Source of the DNA: Lycorma delicatula
Lineage: Eukaryota > Arthropoda > Insecta > Hemiptera > Fulgoridae
Length of the DNA stretch: 64,000 bases
Assembly: GCF_047948215.1 (NCBI RefSeq)
Contig: NC_134457.1
Location: 89,552,898 to 89,616,897, forward strand
Direction: 5' to 3'
Of this stretch, positions 47,746 through 59,086 are shown piece after piece. Both the position numbers and the translations under genes were made by a program. The notes beneath the pieces were generated by a model. It was not told the DNA's origin and made no database searches. It worked only from the letters and a program-made list of their open reading frames with translations. Positions within the stretch are counted from its first letter, which is position 1; every line of letters begins with the position of its first letter.

Positions 47746-48832
47746 AGTAAAATAAAAAAAAAATTGTAAAAAATTGAATCGCTTCAGTTATTGTACTTAA
47801 AAAAAATTTTAGCCTTAATTAAAATAAATTGCACAATCCGTATCTCATGCACACGTAATTCATTTAAAATTTAGCACCGATTTAAAAAAATAAGTTTCAA
47901 ATATTCTATTAAGATCGCAGGGGAAAAATTATTTTTTCCTTTTCAGTAGAATTTTTTTCTTTTTGGAGTAGATAACATTTTATGGCTATTGTACGTAATT
48001 ATATATCACCATGTTTTATTTTATTAATTTTTAAATTATTTAGATAAATTTATTGCCGAGTAAAAAAATTAAAATTGCGTTTTTCCTATTTATTATGCGG
48101 TCTGTTTGTGGTTGAAGAATGGTGGTTTTTTTCTCCCATATTACCAGTCTATATTATTATTATTATTACTATTATTATTATATGAAATTACAGCTTTAGA
48201 TACCGAAATGAAATATTATATACTTGCATTTATCGTATTATCCTTTGTAGTCATGCTTCCTTTCATTTCTTGGAAGAAGAATCTTTGACGTCATTTCTGT
48301 TTAATATATTGTCAGCCCTTTACGAGTCGATGACTTTCTAAACGTGAACTTTTAAGCCGGATTTGTTTACAGAGATATTACTAAAACTGAATCATTTTAT
48401 GTTGAAAATTTTTATTTATTTTTATTATTATATTTTTAAATATAAGAATAAATGTTTTGTCCGTTTATCTAGAGATCTATCATTCTATGAAAATTGTTTA
48501 GAAATTTCATCTATGGTAACTTTTAAAGTGGTGAACCGTATATACCGCTTGCAGAATTTAAAATACTTCAAATAATAGAATATTGAAACCGACTTAACGC
48601 TACCAGTTTGTCGGTTCTGTCTTTCGGCCTTAATTTGTTATTGTTTCTAATTAACCTGACTTGGTGAACCTAATATGTAACTCATCTACATATATATACA
48701 TTGTCAGTTCATTAAAATGAAATGCAGCTATCTACAGGTCCCGAATAAATAAAGCTGCACACCATAACTTATACTCAAGTAAATTCTATATCAGCTGATG
48801 GATTTATATTAGCTTTCATCGGATTCTAAATC
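47746..48832. other. Intron DNA, no gene seen
   Basis: AT-rich with a short ATT/ATT run near 48152-48180. Nothing recognisable. Confidence 0.4.
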
Positions 48833-48843
48833 CTTCATCCCAT

Positions 48844-49010
48844 TTTTTTTTCTTTTTTAACCTCCGGGACCACCGTTAGGTGCACTTCAGAGGATGAAAT
48901 AAATGAAAATTTTTGTAGCGTGTGAAAATGCCAACCCTGACCGGGATTCGAACCCGGAACCTCCGAATGAAAGGCCGAGACGCTACCACTCGCGCCACGG
49001 AGGCCGGCCT
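48844..49010 (-). mobile_element. Complete tRNA-derived SINE with target-site duplication
   Basis: On the minus strand it begins with a tRNA-Glu-like head: GGCCTCCGTGGCGCGAGTGG (A-box), GGCCTTTCATTCGGAGG (anticodon arm, TTC), TTCCGGGTTCGAATCCCGG (perfect B-box). Then come the body (TTTTCACACGCTACAAAAA) and the tail CATCCTCTGAAGTGCACC, TAACGGTGGTCCCGGAGG, ending in an A-rich run. It is flanked by exact 11-base copies of CTTCATCCCAT at 48833-48843 and 49011-49021. The intact promoter boxes, duplication and A-tail show a fairly recent retroposition. Confidence 0.88.
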
Positions 49011-49021
49011 CTTCATCCCAT

Positions 49022-50490
49022 CTGCCTAGTGGTTTTCCCCTATTCTTCTTTATTTATCTCAGATATCAGTTTAATATTTTCAGCGTCCATCTCTCATCTT
49101 TGGATCTTGTTACATGGCCAGCCCAATTCCATTTTTTCTCGAGTATTATTTTTTCTGTCTTACTTTTTTTTTCAGTCCATCGCTATTTAGTTCATCTAAT
49201 TCTTCTAATAATACCCATAATATTTTACGCTTGGTTCTGGACAATAATTTTACAATTATTCTTAATTTTTTATTATTTTCTTTGACAACGTTCATATTTC
49301 ACAACCATAAATCGTAACTGGGAGCACATACATGTTACAAAATCTTGTTTTATCTGTAACTTCATCAGATCTAAATACATGCCTGTATTTCTAAAATGTT
49401 GCTCATCCCATTGCAATCCTTCCGTTGACTTCTAATACTTGTTATCCATCCTTCTCAATTCTCTGCCATAAGTAGACGAAACTTTAAACACTTTCTATTG
49501 CATTTCCCTTTAACTTACCCTCACAATTAAAATGAATAATTTTTGTTTTCCTAAAATTGGTCATAAAGTACAGTTTTACAGTTTTACAAATAACTTTCAC
49601 GATTTCACAGATTTCCACTAAGTGCTTTCCAATAAGCACTATGTCATCCAAACATTTGAGGGTATTCAGCGATTTTCCGGAGGTATTTAACTCTTAAATT
49701 TCCTTTGTAATATTATAATGAAAATTTTAGATGATGAAATATCGTTTTGTCTCGCTGCTATCTCTTTGTATGTATCTCTTAGTGAGAATTTTAGCTTAAT
49801 ATTTCTGTTTATATGTTTAAAAATATTTCTCCTAATTTCTGTAATGTGTCAATTCTTAAGTCCATCTTGTATAGAAAGACTTTTCATAATCTATAAAAAG
49901 TAGACTAAGTATAAATACTTTATAAAATCATTAATTTGTGTCTTCGTCTTTTATCCGATAGATTCTGGTTTACATTCAAAGTCAGGCTTTGGAATTTTTA
50001 CTCATGTTACTAACATTATATATTTTCACCCACAAATTTTGAGTTTATGTACTAAATTAGTCATCTAAAAAAAATTACTTTACAAAAATCAAACTTTGTA
50101 AGACAGATTTATCATTTCCACATCTATTCTTTAAATTGGGTTTTGTCTATGTATGTTCTTGTTCTACTTCTTATAAACCAGCTTCCCGTACCCGTCTAAT
50201 CCAGTCATAAAACTGAAACATATAACTAAAATATTTTCAGAGTTACCATGTTTTAAACTCCCATCACGATATCAAAAATTATTTCATAAATAATTTTCTA
50301 CTTTATAATGACAAGATAGTATCTAAACTTTTATCAAACTTTGTTTTGCAAATAACCAGGTTTCTTCCAAATGATATAAATAAATGAAATTTGTTTCATT
50401 TAAAAACTAAATTACATATCACGTTATAATTATCATTGTGTCCAGTAATAAATTTATTATTTTAACAGTAAAAAAGTTTCAGTTCTAACG
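49022..50490. other. Intron DNA, possible old retroelement debris
   Basis: The 49020-49900 part is less AT-rich and reads on the minus strand with reverse-transcriptase-like phrases, for example the complement of CCACTAAGTGCTTTCCAATA and ATGTCATCCAAACATTTGAG, which could encode a KCLDDIVLIGK-like phrase. It has many stops. I suspect a decayed non-LTR element but cannot show it. Confidence 0.3.
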
Positions 50491-50665
50491 TTGAACGTTC
50501 AGGTTATCTCAGTTGGAGATAATTGACTTCCTAAGGTCCAAAGGTTGATGGGTCGAATTTTGGTTAAAATTTGAAACATATCGGATGAATTCCCATCCAA
50601 CCCGGTTGTAATGTGAAACCTATCTTTGATGATAAAGGAATTTCTCCATCCGGAGATTCTTGCTA
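50490..50665 (+). mobile_element. Degraded tRNA-derived SINE, third type
   Basis: GTTATCTCAGTTGGAGATAA gives an A-box-like block and GATGGGTCGAATTTTGG a weakened B-box about 40 bases later. The following CCCATCCAACCCGGTTGTAA and CTCCATCCGGAGATTC look like a SINE body. It does not share the tail of the other SINEs here. Confidence 0.45.
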
Positions 50666-51210
50666 CATCACCCTATTGTATACAATTGGCTTTTTATCAT
50701 CTTCATTTTTATACCTCTCCATTGATTTAGTTCTGGGAATAATTTTAATTAAAATTTTTCTGTTTTTTAAGATTTTTTATGAAATTGTTTTTTTATTACT
50801 CTTACAAGAAAACTAATTGAATATTTAACAATTAATCACCTAATCATTGAACATTATCTAAGTTTAGATTAATTTTGAACGTTCCTATTTTTACAATTAA
50901 AATCAAATATAAAATACGAGTTTTTTAACAAATAGTTTATTTATGAAATAAAAAATAAGTAATTAACAATATCGTATGTTAGAAAATTATATATTCCCAT
51001 CAAATTTAACATATTAAAAAAAAAAAATTGAATATTTCTAGCTTAAGCCGACATTAACGTTTTATTTAAACTTTCTTAGTGTTACATTGGTCTTTCTATC
51101 AGTTACTTAACACCTGTAGTGGCACAAATTTCAGTTCATTTAATAAGTTAATTAGTTATCTGGTTTAAGACTGAATTTATTTTTTATTGTTATACAGTCT
51201 CTTCTCACAC

Positions 51211-51271
<61 letters not shown>

Positions 51272-51689
51272 CGTTGAAAGACTGAAAGAGAGTATAGTAG
51301 AAGTTTTATTTTATTGCAAATTAATTTTTTATATAAATTAATTTTACGCCATTCGAAAATTTAACAACTGATAAAACAATTTAAGTGTTTTAAATTGTAA
51401 TTTATTGTATTTTTGCACTGTACTGAAACAAAGTCGGACTTTAATTAATAAACTGCGTCATCATCATAATCATCTTGCTCAGTTTTATAGCACAATGAAG
51501 TGTATGTTAGACTCCTTGTATGCATGCGTGACACATGTGGAAGCACACGTAAGTGGTTAAGGTCCTACCATTGCTGATGTGTGTTACCAAAGTATGCTGT
51601 ATGTTGTTACACAGTGTAACCAAAGTATGGCAACCCTTATTTTGAGATAATGTCTATTAGAATCAATCCTCTATAATCATTACCTGTTT
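50666..51689. other. Intron DNA with a CT microsatellite
   Basis: The (CT)n run at 51213-51266 is the only marked feature. Confidence 0.4.
51213..51266. repeat. (CT)n microsatellite
   Basis: About 26 uninterrupted CT units. Confidence 0.95.
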
Positions 51690-52095
51690 AAAAGGGAGGT
51701 TGCTCAAAAGATTTAAATGGAAAGTATATGACTGCGACGTAAAATTTTAAAGGACATTGAAAAACAAAACACAACCCTAATCAAAATGTAACCACTTACT
51801 ATTTTTCGTTGGTAGTTTCAAAAATGGTCTATACCTGAAATTGTTAAATAGTAATTAAAAAAAAAGAATTACTCTTCGAAAAAAAAAGAAAAAAATGTTT
51901 GTAAAAATGGACATTCCAATTCTTGGAATGTCCTTTAGATCCCACTTTTAAAAATATCTATGAAAAATATTAAAGGCATATTAAGTTTATTTTTGTCGGA
52001 AATTTTTTCTATCAAAATTTCTATTTTTCAGTGTTTTTTATAATTATCTGTCGTAATTCTACCCCTTCCATTTAAAGCATTAACACCTGGATGCT
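51690..52095. mobile_element. Foldback element, family E copy 4, rearranged
   Basis: The left arm has AGATTTAAATGGAAAGTATA, AAAGGACATTGAAAAACAAAA, CCCTAATCAAAATGTAACCA. The right end has TTTTTCAGTGTTTTTTATAA and TCTACCCCTTCCATTTAAAGC in reverse. An 11-base perfect hairpin, GGACATTCCAA-TTC-TTGGAATGTCC, lies inside at 51909-51933. Confidence 0.5.
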
Positions 52096-54057
52096 TGTTA
52101 TGTGTTGATTTCATACCAAAAAAATAGATGGTTTCGTGGTCGGAGGATTTGTTAAATTTAATTTTCTTCGTTTAACTGTTGAAAAATATTTAATGATTAC
52201 CATATTTATTAAAACCTATATAGGTTGGGGTTTGTGTTTGATAAATAAAATTAACTGATTAGAGGAAACTCGTTCACATAGATGAAACATATTATTTTCT
52301 CATCTATTCCTTTTATTTCCTGAAGCCGATCGATAAGCTTCGCTTTAAGATTTCACTTTTGTCTGGCGTAGCTCTACAATAATTGTAAATTGACAACTTT
52401 TTTTTTATGAGTGTTATTATTTTTATCTTGAAAGTAATAATGTTTATCACTAATAGTTGCTTTTTATACATAAGTAGACTACTAATGAATTTTTTCTAAT
52501 TTAATTCGTCGAATTCATTAAAAATTCCTGGATTTCATTGTAAATTATCAATTTAAAACCCTTTCTTAATGACATAAAATTTATAAAAATTTATCAGTAA
52601 ACTCCTTTAATCTGCTATCAACAATTATTTTAAAATATTTCAGTCCTAAGTGTTAGATAACGGAGTTGTCTAAATGGGGAAGTTATGTCAAATTTATCAT
52701 TCTTACTTGTCATCAATTCTTTATCAGTTGTTTCAAACAATTTACCGAAATTTCTTCTTCGATTGACGTCATGTTAAATTCGAAAATATTTAAGTATATA
52801 TATTTTTTGTATCATTATTATTCTAAACGTTTTTATCTTTTATAGGCGTTTTCGTATCTGTTTACACATTATTGTTCAAGCTTTCAGTAAAATAATAATT
52901 AAAAATAATGATGACTCATCTTAACTCTTAGCTCTGTGGTTAATCTTTTTTTTCTTTAAAAAAAACGTTTTTCAGAATATTAATTGTTTTTATAATATAA
53001 ATCGATTCAATCAACATAAAAAAATACATCTATAACTGCTAGTATTGCATTAAAAAAAGCCTTTAAAAAATATTATCTTTTGTAATCCAATATATAAGAA
53101 TCTACTTTTGTGTTTAGGAAATATGGTAGTAAGCTACGTGCAATGAGAAATTCAAAAGTTTAAGGTTTCTGTACGTTAAAACCCATTTTTCTTTATACAA
53201 TTTAAATAAGCTATTAATATTAATTTTTGGAATAGATCAGTTGACTTAAGAAATCTTTGATTTACTCCGATTTTGAAATATCTATCAGGGAAATATTTAG
53301 TCTAGGGATATTGACAGGACGCTTATTTGTTCAGCGTTACAAATGTTGTAAAATACATTTTTTTTTTTTTTTTGAATGGGCTATTTGAGTAAAATATATT
53401 ACTACTGTTATAAATAAAGGTGTAAGTTTGTAGGATTCTCCGATAAATCCATTGTTTTCTCATCTGACCCCGTAGAATGCGAGATGGCCATTAGCGCATT
53501 TTTGTACAATGAATGGATTGTTACCACCTGCGGAAGAATTTTTGGAATAAGAATCATGATTATTAATATGGAATTTAATCTTTTTTCGGAAATTTACTAG
53601 CGAAAATTCCACCGATAAGATTGCGATTTTAAGTGGAAAAATTATTGTAGAAAAAAAAGTGAAAATTTCCCAGAAAGAATCAATAAAAAAGCCCAAAAAT
53701 TAAAATATTTCGGTGGAATAATTTCTCCGAATTTTTTATTAAAAAAAAAAAGTAGAAGCCAGAAAAAAAACTGAAGCGGCTTTTCATCTTTCAGGAAATG
53801 TTTACAATAAAAACATCTGTATTAAACGCCATATTAAGACGTAATAAAACCGTACTTTTACCGGAAGCGTTATATAGTGCGAAAGGCCTACAGAATTTCT
53901 TTGGAAAAAAATTAGAAAACATTTTAAGATAAATCCCAAAACTGGATGATATTTAAATATAAATTTAATTTTAATAATCTGACATAACTTGTCATTTATA
54001 GATTAAGAAAATCAGAAGAAGTTTACCAACATTTTGAAACCTGACAAAAAAACTGTA
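52096..54057. other. Intron DNA, no gene seen
   Basis: The 53440-53780 part is richer in G and carries a 78-codon reverse frame (53460-53696) without motifs; it may be a decayed element adjoining family C copy 4. Confidence 0.35.
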
Positions 54058-54770
54058 ATTCTTTCCTGGCTTTGTTATTCTTACATAATGAAAAAATAAT
54101 GATACAGTTAAGATTTTTTTTGGGATAGGGGTAATTTATGATGAAGTTTTATTGTAAAATTATCGTTGTATATTATTAAATAAACCAAATAAAGTTTAAA
54201 AAGTTCAAAAAATCTGTATTTATTTATTGTTTTGCTACTTCACTTCCAAAATCACCTTCCAAGAAAAGTTTTTGATTTTTCTGTTTCCCATGGTAAATGG
54301 AAGAAAATTAAAAAAATCCACTGAAAAATGTAGAACCAATAAAAATTTACCTAAGGTTTCTTTTTTTCGGGTTGGAGGTGAATTATGATGAAATTTTATT
54401 GCAATAAAATATTAATAATATTAAACTTTTAACATTATTAAAAGTTTAATTAAACCAAAGAAAGTTTTAAAAAATTCAAAAAATCGACATTCTTAAGCTT
54501 TGATCGGCTCCCCACTCGCAGTATTGCCCAAAGTATATTTTTATGGGTTGCACTACTACTGTGCCTAGGAAGACATACAAAAATCGCAGTAAAAAAAACA
54601 ATAAATAAAAAGATAGGTTTTTGAATTTTGGGTAATCACTAATTTAGAAAAATTAGTTATTAAATGTTTAAAATTACATTGAAAATTGAGAAAAATGAAT
54701 CCAAGAACCTTTTCTCCAGTATTTCTGAGAAAACTACGTAAAAAACAGGTTCGAAAAGCAAGTTTTTTTT
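54058..54770 (+). mobile_element. Inverted-repeat element, family C copy 4, 3' truncated
   Basis: Starts TTTCCTGGCTTTGTTATTC, then TACATAATGAAAAAATAATG, GGGGTAATTTATGATGAAG, CACCTTCCAAGAAAAG, TGATCGGCTCCCCACTCGC and GTGCCTAGGAAGACAT. All of these occur in the same order in copy 2 (60556 on). The 3' terminal repeat is not found. Confidence 0.7.
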
Positions 54771-55095
54771 TGTATTGTTTAATTAATTGTGCAATATTCT
54801 TTTCACAGTAATTAATAAATTACGATTTTTTAAAAATAAATACCATTGTTCCATGTCCAAAGTCTCAATAAGACTGTTGTCTTCACAAACCATCTATGAA
54901 CACCCTAACTTTATTTTAATTTTAACTTTTCATTTTATGGTAAATTTACTTTGTTAAATTGCTAGCAACCAAATATAACTTAAAGTCAAATTTTATAGAG
55001 ATTTTAATTTTGAGAAAATTGATGTTATGTCAATAAAAACCGAATAATAATTTTTAAAAATTTCAATTCGTTTACGTTTATATATATATATAAAA
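54771..55095. other. Intron DNA, no gene seen
   Basis: AT-rich; ends in a short TA run at 55080-55092 against the next element. Confidence 0.4.
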
Positions 55096-55822
55096 TACAG
55101 AATGTTTATACAAACCGTTTCAAGAATTCAGGGGATGGTCCCCCACATCGAAATAAAGAAAAAAACTTTATATCAACGCATGTCCGGAAACGCTTAGTTT
55201 ACCGGGTATTCGCCATTTCGTATTTTTAACATAAAAATCTATTTCTTAGAAATGGTTAATCGTATCAAGTAATATTTCCAATTAAATATTACAGTTAACG
55301 TGAATATTACAATTAAAATATTACATAACATTAAAAAAAATTATTCCAGTTGAAATGATGCCGAGTTATTTAATTTTATTCGATGGGAAGTGAAAACTGG
55401 TTTTTTAATCTAGAATGACTCATTTAACAAGTTTCTACTATAACTTCGTTATCTATGAACATATTAAATAAGTAAGGTGTCAGTTTCTTTGTCATGAAAT
55501 GCTTAAAAGTTTTTGTAAGCGTAAAATTTAGATAAACCAGCGGTTGTAAAGATACTAACAATTTGTAAACAAAAGAGTTTACATGCCACCATTTTGAAGT
55601 GGATTGAGAGATGAAGTTCATTATTTTTATACAAATAGAACACTAGGTACCCTGGCAGAATACAAGATTTCAGATGATAAAATTAACCGTTCCTGAGAAA
55701 TAAATTTATTTATCTACATCCAGTAAACTAAGCGTTTCCGGATGTAGATAAATAAATTTTTTTTTATTTATTTCGATGTGGGGGACCGTCCCCTGAATTC
55801 TTATAAACCTTTTATAAAAACC
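55096..55822. mobile_element. Long-inverted-repeat DNA element
   Basis: GAATTCAGGGGATGGTCCCC and CCACATCGAAATAA (55124-55156) pair with the reversed copy ending at 55800 with one mismatch. Further in, GTCCGGAAACGCTTAGTTTAC (55182-55202) pairs with 55723 onward, and AGAAATGGTTAAT (about 55250) pairs with ATTAACCGTTCCTGAG (about 55682). The arms are thus about 130 bases. The outer left end TACAGAATGTTTATACAAACC follows TA. Inside the right arm there is an extra perfect 20-base hairpin at 55702-55721/55740-55759. No transposase. Confidence 0.75.
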
Positions 55823-57399
55823 TTGCAAATAAACATCCATACAATCTGACAAAGCAAAGATATCTACGAATGCGCTGTACGTAGAGAAAAAATAAGCGGT
55901 AAATAAATGGAAAAAACTATTTCTTTAACAGTTATATTCAACTAAGGTTCAGTTTCTTTTACTATGTATTTGTGTATATTTAGTGTATGTACACATCATT
56001 AGATATACATTTTTTTTATTAGTTTTTATTACTTGTAAATTCAGGAAATAATGTTATTGATTTATTAAATTAGTAGCGCGTTCTAAATTAAAAATCTTTA
56101 CATGTGAATTACATTAAATTTAGTATTCGTAAATTGTATTTTTATAATAAATGTAAAGGATTATTTACTTCAAAAGACGAGGATATATTTTTTATGTGGT
56201 TAATATGGTGAATTTTTGTAAGAGTTAGTATGCAATTTGCAGGACTGCTTTGTAGCAAAGTTGCCTATCCCGTTTCCTGTTGTATTATCTGAATTTGTGT
56301 GTTTGTGTGGGGATTCATGCGCTAGCCCTTGTATGAAAGAGGAGGAGGAAAAATGATACTATGAAATATTACAGCGTACTACATGAGGGACACGTTTATT
56401 ATACAAATGGGCGTTTCTCTTTTCAGACTGTAAATGTATTCTACTCAACCCTAGCGTATTGTTATTCAAAAACTAAACACAAACAACGATCTCCTGACTA
56501 TATATATTTATATATATATATAGAGAGAGAGAGAGCCTTATGCTTCTTTTTTCGGTTCTGATTAATTGATAATTAATGTCAGGCTGCAAATCGTTGTAAT
56601 ATTATGGATATTTTACAATTTTTTAATTTTAAATTTCCAATGTTACTGGAATACAATCGGATGATAATTACTAAACCTTAAATATAACTGAATACAATAA
56701 AAATGAAAAAAAAAATTGAAATTATCGTTAACAGTATTTTATATACAGAGTGTTCGGAAAGTCAGGAAATGGCTTTATTGTAGAAAACTGAGTGTGACTA
56801 CGCTACAGAATAAATGTAGTTGATTACTGTATAAAAGAAACTATTCAGAGTTGTGTTTGAATCGAGTTGTATTTTCGTCCATCTCGGATCAGCCATATTG
56901 GATTCAACTTTAATTTTTAAATGGCATGATGATCACATTACACATGATTTCAATGTAGATTTGAAAGGGAAAAACTGTAGTGAAAACCCCACATCGATAG
57001 CTTCATCCGTGTTTTAGATATTGACCGTTCAAGTGTCCACATCGGAGTAAAACATACATCTCTAACCACCATTCAATATAAATATTTTCCGTAGAAAGGG
57101 GGAGGGATAATTACACATCATATAACATTGCAATTTTATTCTTGAAACGATTCCGCAAACCGTTTTCCAAAATCCTTACTCGTTTCTTATTAATTATTCG
57201 AAATTTATCATTATTATATTCGATAACGATGAATCAGCTGTTTTTAGTATTGTTAGAAATTTCGTTATCTAGGCTAAAAAATCGTCTTAAGGTAGTGATA
57301 GCCATTTATTAAAAAAATTAATAAATATAAAATGTTTTATTTCTACTTATCGGCATATAAATAAGTAAAAAAAAAAAAATTATATATATTCTAATATAA
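55823..57399. other. Intron DNA with a lone transposon end
   Basis: TATACAGAGTGTTCGGAAAGTC at about 56741 looks like a terminal repeat next to TA, followed by about 270 bases of less AT-rich non-coding sequence. No matching opposite end was found. A TA/GA microsatellite lies at 56500-56535. Confidence 0.4.

Positions 57400-57446
<47 letters not shown>
57400..57446. repeat. (TA)n microsatellite at the transposon border
   Basis: About 18 TA units ending directly in the transposon end TACAGGTTATTC at 57445. Confidence 0.9.
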
Positions 57447-57449
<3 letters not shown>

Positions 57450-58640
57450 GTTATTCAAAGAAACGGGAAATTTTGAAAGTTGTGTTGGTAGCCGTGGGCG
57501 ATTGGTGCCACTTGATAAGTAGTGCCTCTCTAACCTAACCTGCCATTTAGTTGTCATGGATCCTTGGAGTGGTGCGCAACGTGCATTTGCTATCAAAGCG
57601 TTTTACAAAGACAATGACAGTTTGGAGGGAGCGCGTAGAGAATTTCGCCGTCATTTTAATCTGGGACGGCACGACCGTGTTCCATCAGCACATGCAATTA
57701 AAAGACGGATATCTAATTTTGAGGAAACTGGTTCGGGAATGAAAAAGAAACCTCCAAGCCGTGAGCGAACCGTCCGTACACCACAGAATGTTCAAGCTTT
57801 ACAAGATGCTGTCACCCGAAGGCCACATCGGTCAATCCGTCGTCTCTCAGCATCTTTACAATCGCATAGTTCAAGTGTTCGAAGAATGTTAGTGAAGGAC
57901 TTGCAATTCCATCCATACAAGTTGCAGATCGCCCAGGAACTGAAACCGAACGATGCAGTTGTGCGAGCACAATTCTGTAATGTAATCCTTCAGAAGATAA
58001 ATGATAACGAAGAGTTTGTTCACGAACTGTGGATGTCAGTCGAAGCGCATTTCCACCTCAGTGGATTTGTTAACAAACAAAATTTCAGATACTGGGCACA
58101 ATAAAATCCTACGCAGCTACACCAGCGTCCGTTGCACAGCCAGAAAGTGACCGTGTGGTATGTTATGTCATCTTACGGTGTTATAGGCTCTTATTTTTTT
58201 GAGGATAACGGTCTTGCGATTACAGTGACGTCGGCTCGTTACGTAGCCATGCTTGAAACCTTTGCTGTGGAACAACAAAAGAGATTTCCACCAATTCTTA
58301 ACACAGCCTGGTTTCAACAAGACGGATCAACGTCACATACTGCACGAATATCGATGGCAACTGTACGCCGATTGTTTGGACAACGTGTCATTTCACGAAA
58401 TGGTGACATTAGATGGCCTGCCAGATCGCGTGATCTCTCAGCTTGCGATTACTTTTTGAGGGGTCACCTTAAAAGCAAAGTGTTCCACAGTAGACCTGCT
58501 ACAACGTTTTATGTGAGATTTAAAGTGGTGATAGGTTATTTTAGAAAAAAGTTGTAATTTAGGCGACTTGAATAGTTTGAAATGGAATGATTTTAAGACA
58601 ATTTAGGAAAAATAAATTTTTTTTAAATACTTACGTTATA
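57445..58640 (+). mobile_element. Tc1/mariner-superfamily transposon, 3' end lost
   Basis: The left end TACAGGTTATTCAAAGAAAC sits in a (TA)n tract. It is followed by a leader of about 110 bases and a near full-length transposase. No reversed copy of the left end is seen after the coding region; AT-rich sequence and another short TA run follow at 58639. The right end is missing or diverged beyond recognition. Confidence 0.65.
57556..58557 (+). pseudogene. Transposase (IS630-Tc1-mariner superfamily, DD41D-type spacing), inactivated
   Basis: One frame from ATG 57556 to TAA 58557 is broken only by a TAA at 58102-58104 (codon 183), so two open frames of 182 and about 151 codons are one gene. N-terminal helix-turn-helix: AFAIKAFYKDNDSLEGARRE, then HAIKRRISNFEETGS, and a second DNA-binding block to about residue 115. 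The catalytic core has MSVEAHFHLSGFVNKQN (codons 160-177), where the family has S-D-EAHF, so the first Asp is Val at codon 162. WFQQDGSTSHTAR keeps Asp at codon 256, and SRDLSACDYFL keeps Asp at codon 298, with 41 residues between. YFLRGHLKSKVF follows, after which the usual C-terminal helix is replaced by an unrelated 20-residue end. A nonsense codon, a lost catalytic residue and an altered tail make it inactive, but it is the youngest-looking transposase here. Confidence 0.85.
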
Positions 58641-59086
58641 TATATATATATAATATTTGTTGGGTAGATAATATATACTAACAAATACTTTGCTAATAAA
58701 GCAACGGATTAATTTCAATTTACTTTGAGAAGAAAGTGTAAGTTACAAAAATTTTATGTGGAGGTAACTGTAGAATACGTTAATCAAAAATTTTAAAGAT
58801 TTATGAGGTAGTAGTTATGTTTTCATTTTTACATTCTTCCATTCTAATTGCTTCATTGTGCGTTCGTCTTATTCTGATTATTTTCTTATAAGTATCTTTA
58901 TATTAATGTGAGTAGTGGATATCCGTTAAGTATATGTATTTTAAAATAAAGAAATATATACCAATTAAAATAAAAATGATATCATTTTTAGACATGCAAA
59001 ACCGTATTCAAACATCTCAAGGTTAATGTGAGAGATTTAAATTTTTTAATTAATTACAACTTTTATTTTAATTAAATTTAAAAAAA
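58641..59086. other. Intron DNA, no gene seen
   Basis: AT-rich with nothing recognisable. Confidence 0.4.

Noticed and set aside
47403..47750. 115-codon + strand frame
   Set aside because: Shadow of the minus-strand Helitron-like relic; hydrophobic and without a motif.
48936..49008. A tRNA-Glu gene on the minus strand
   Set aside because: The A and B boxes and a TTC anticodon-like position are present, but it continues into a SINE body and A-tail and is flanked by a target duplication. It is a SINE head.
57318..57596. 92-codon minus-strand frame with an Ile-Tyr repeat
   Set aside because: It translates the (TA)n microsatellite and the antisense of the transposase start.
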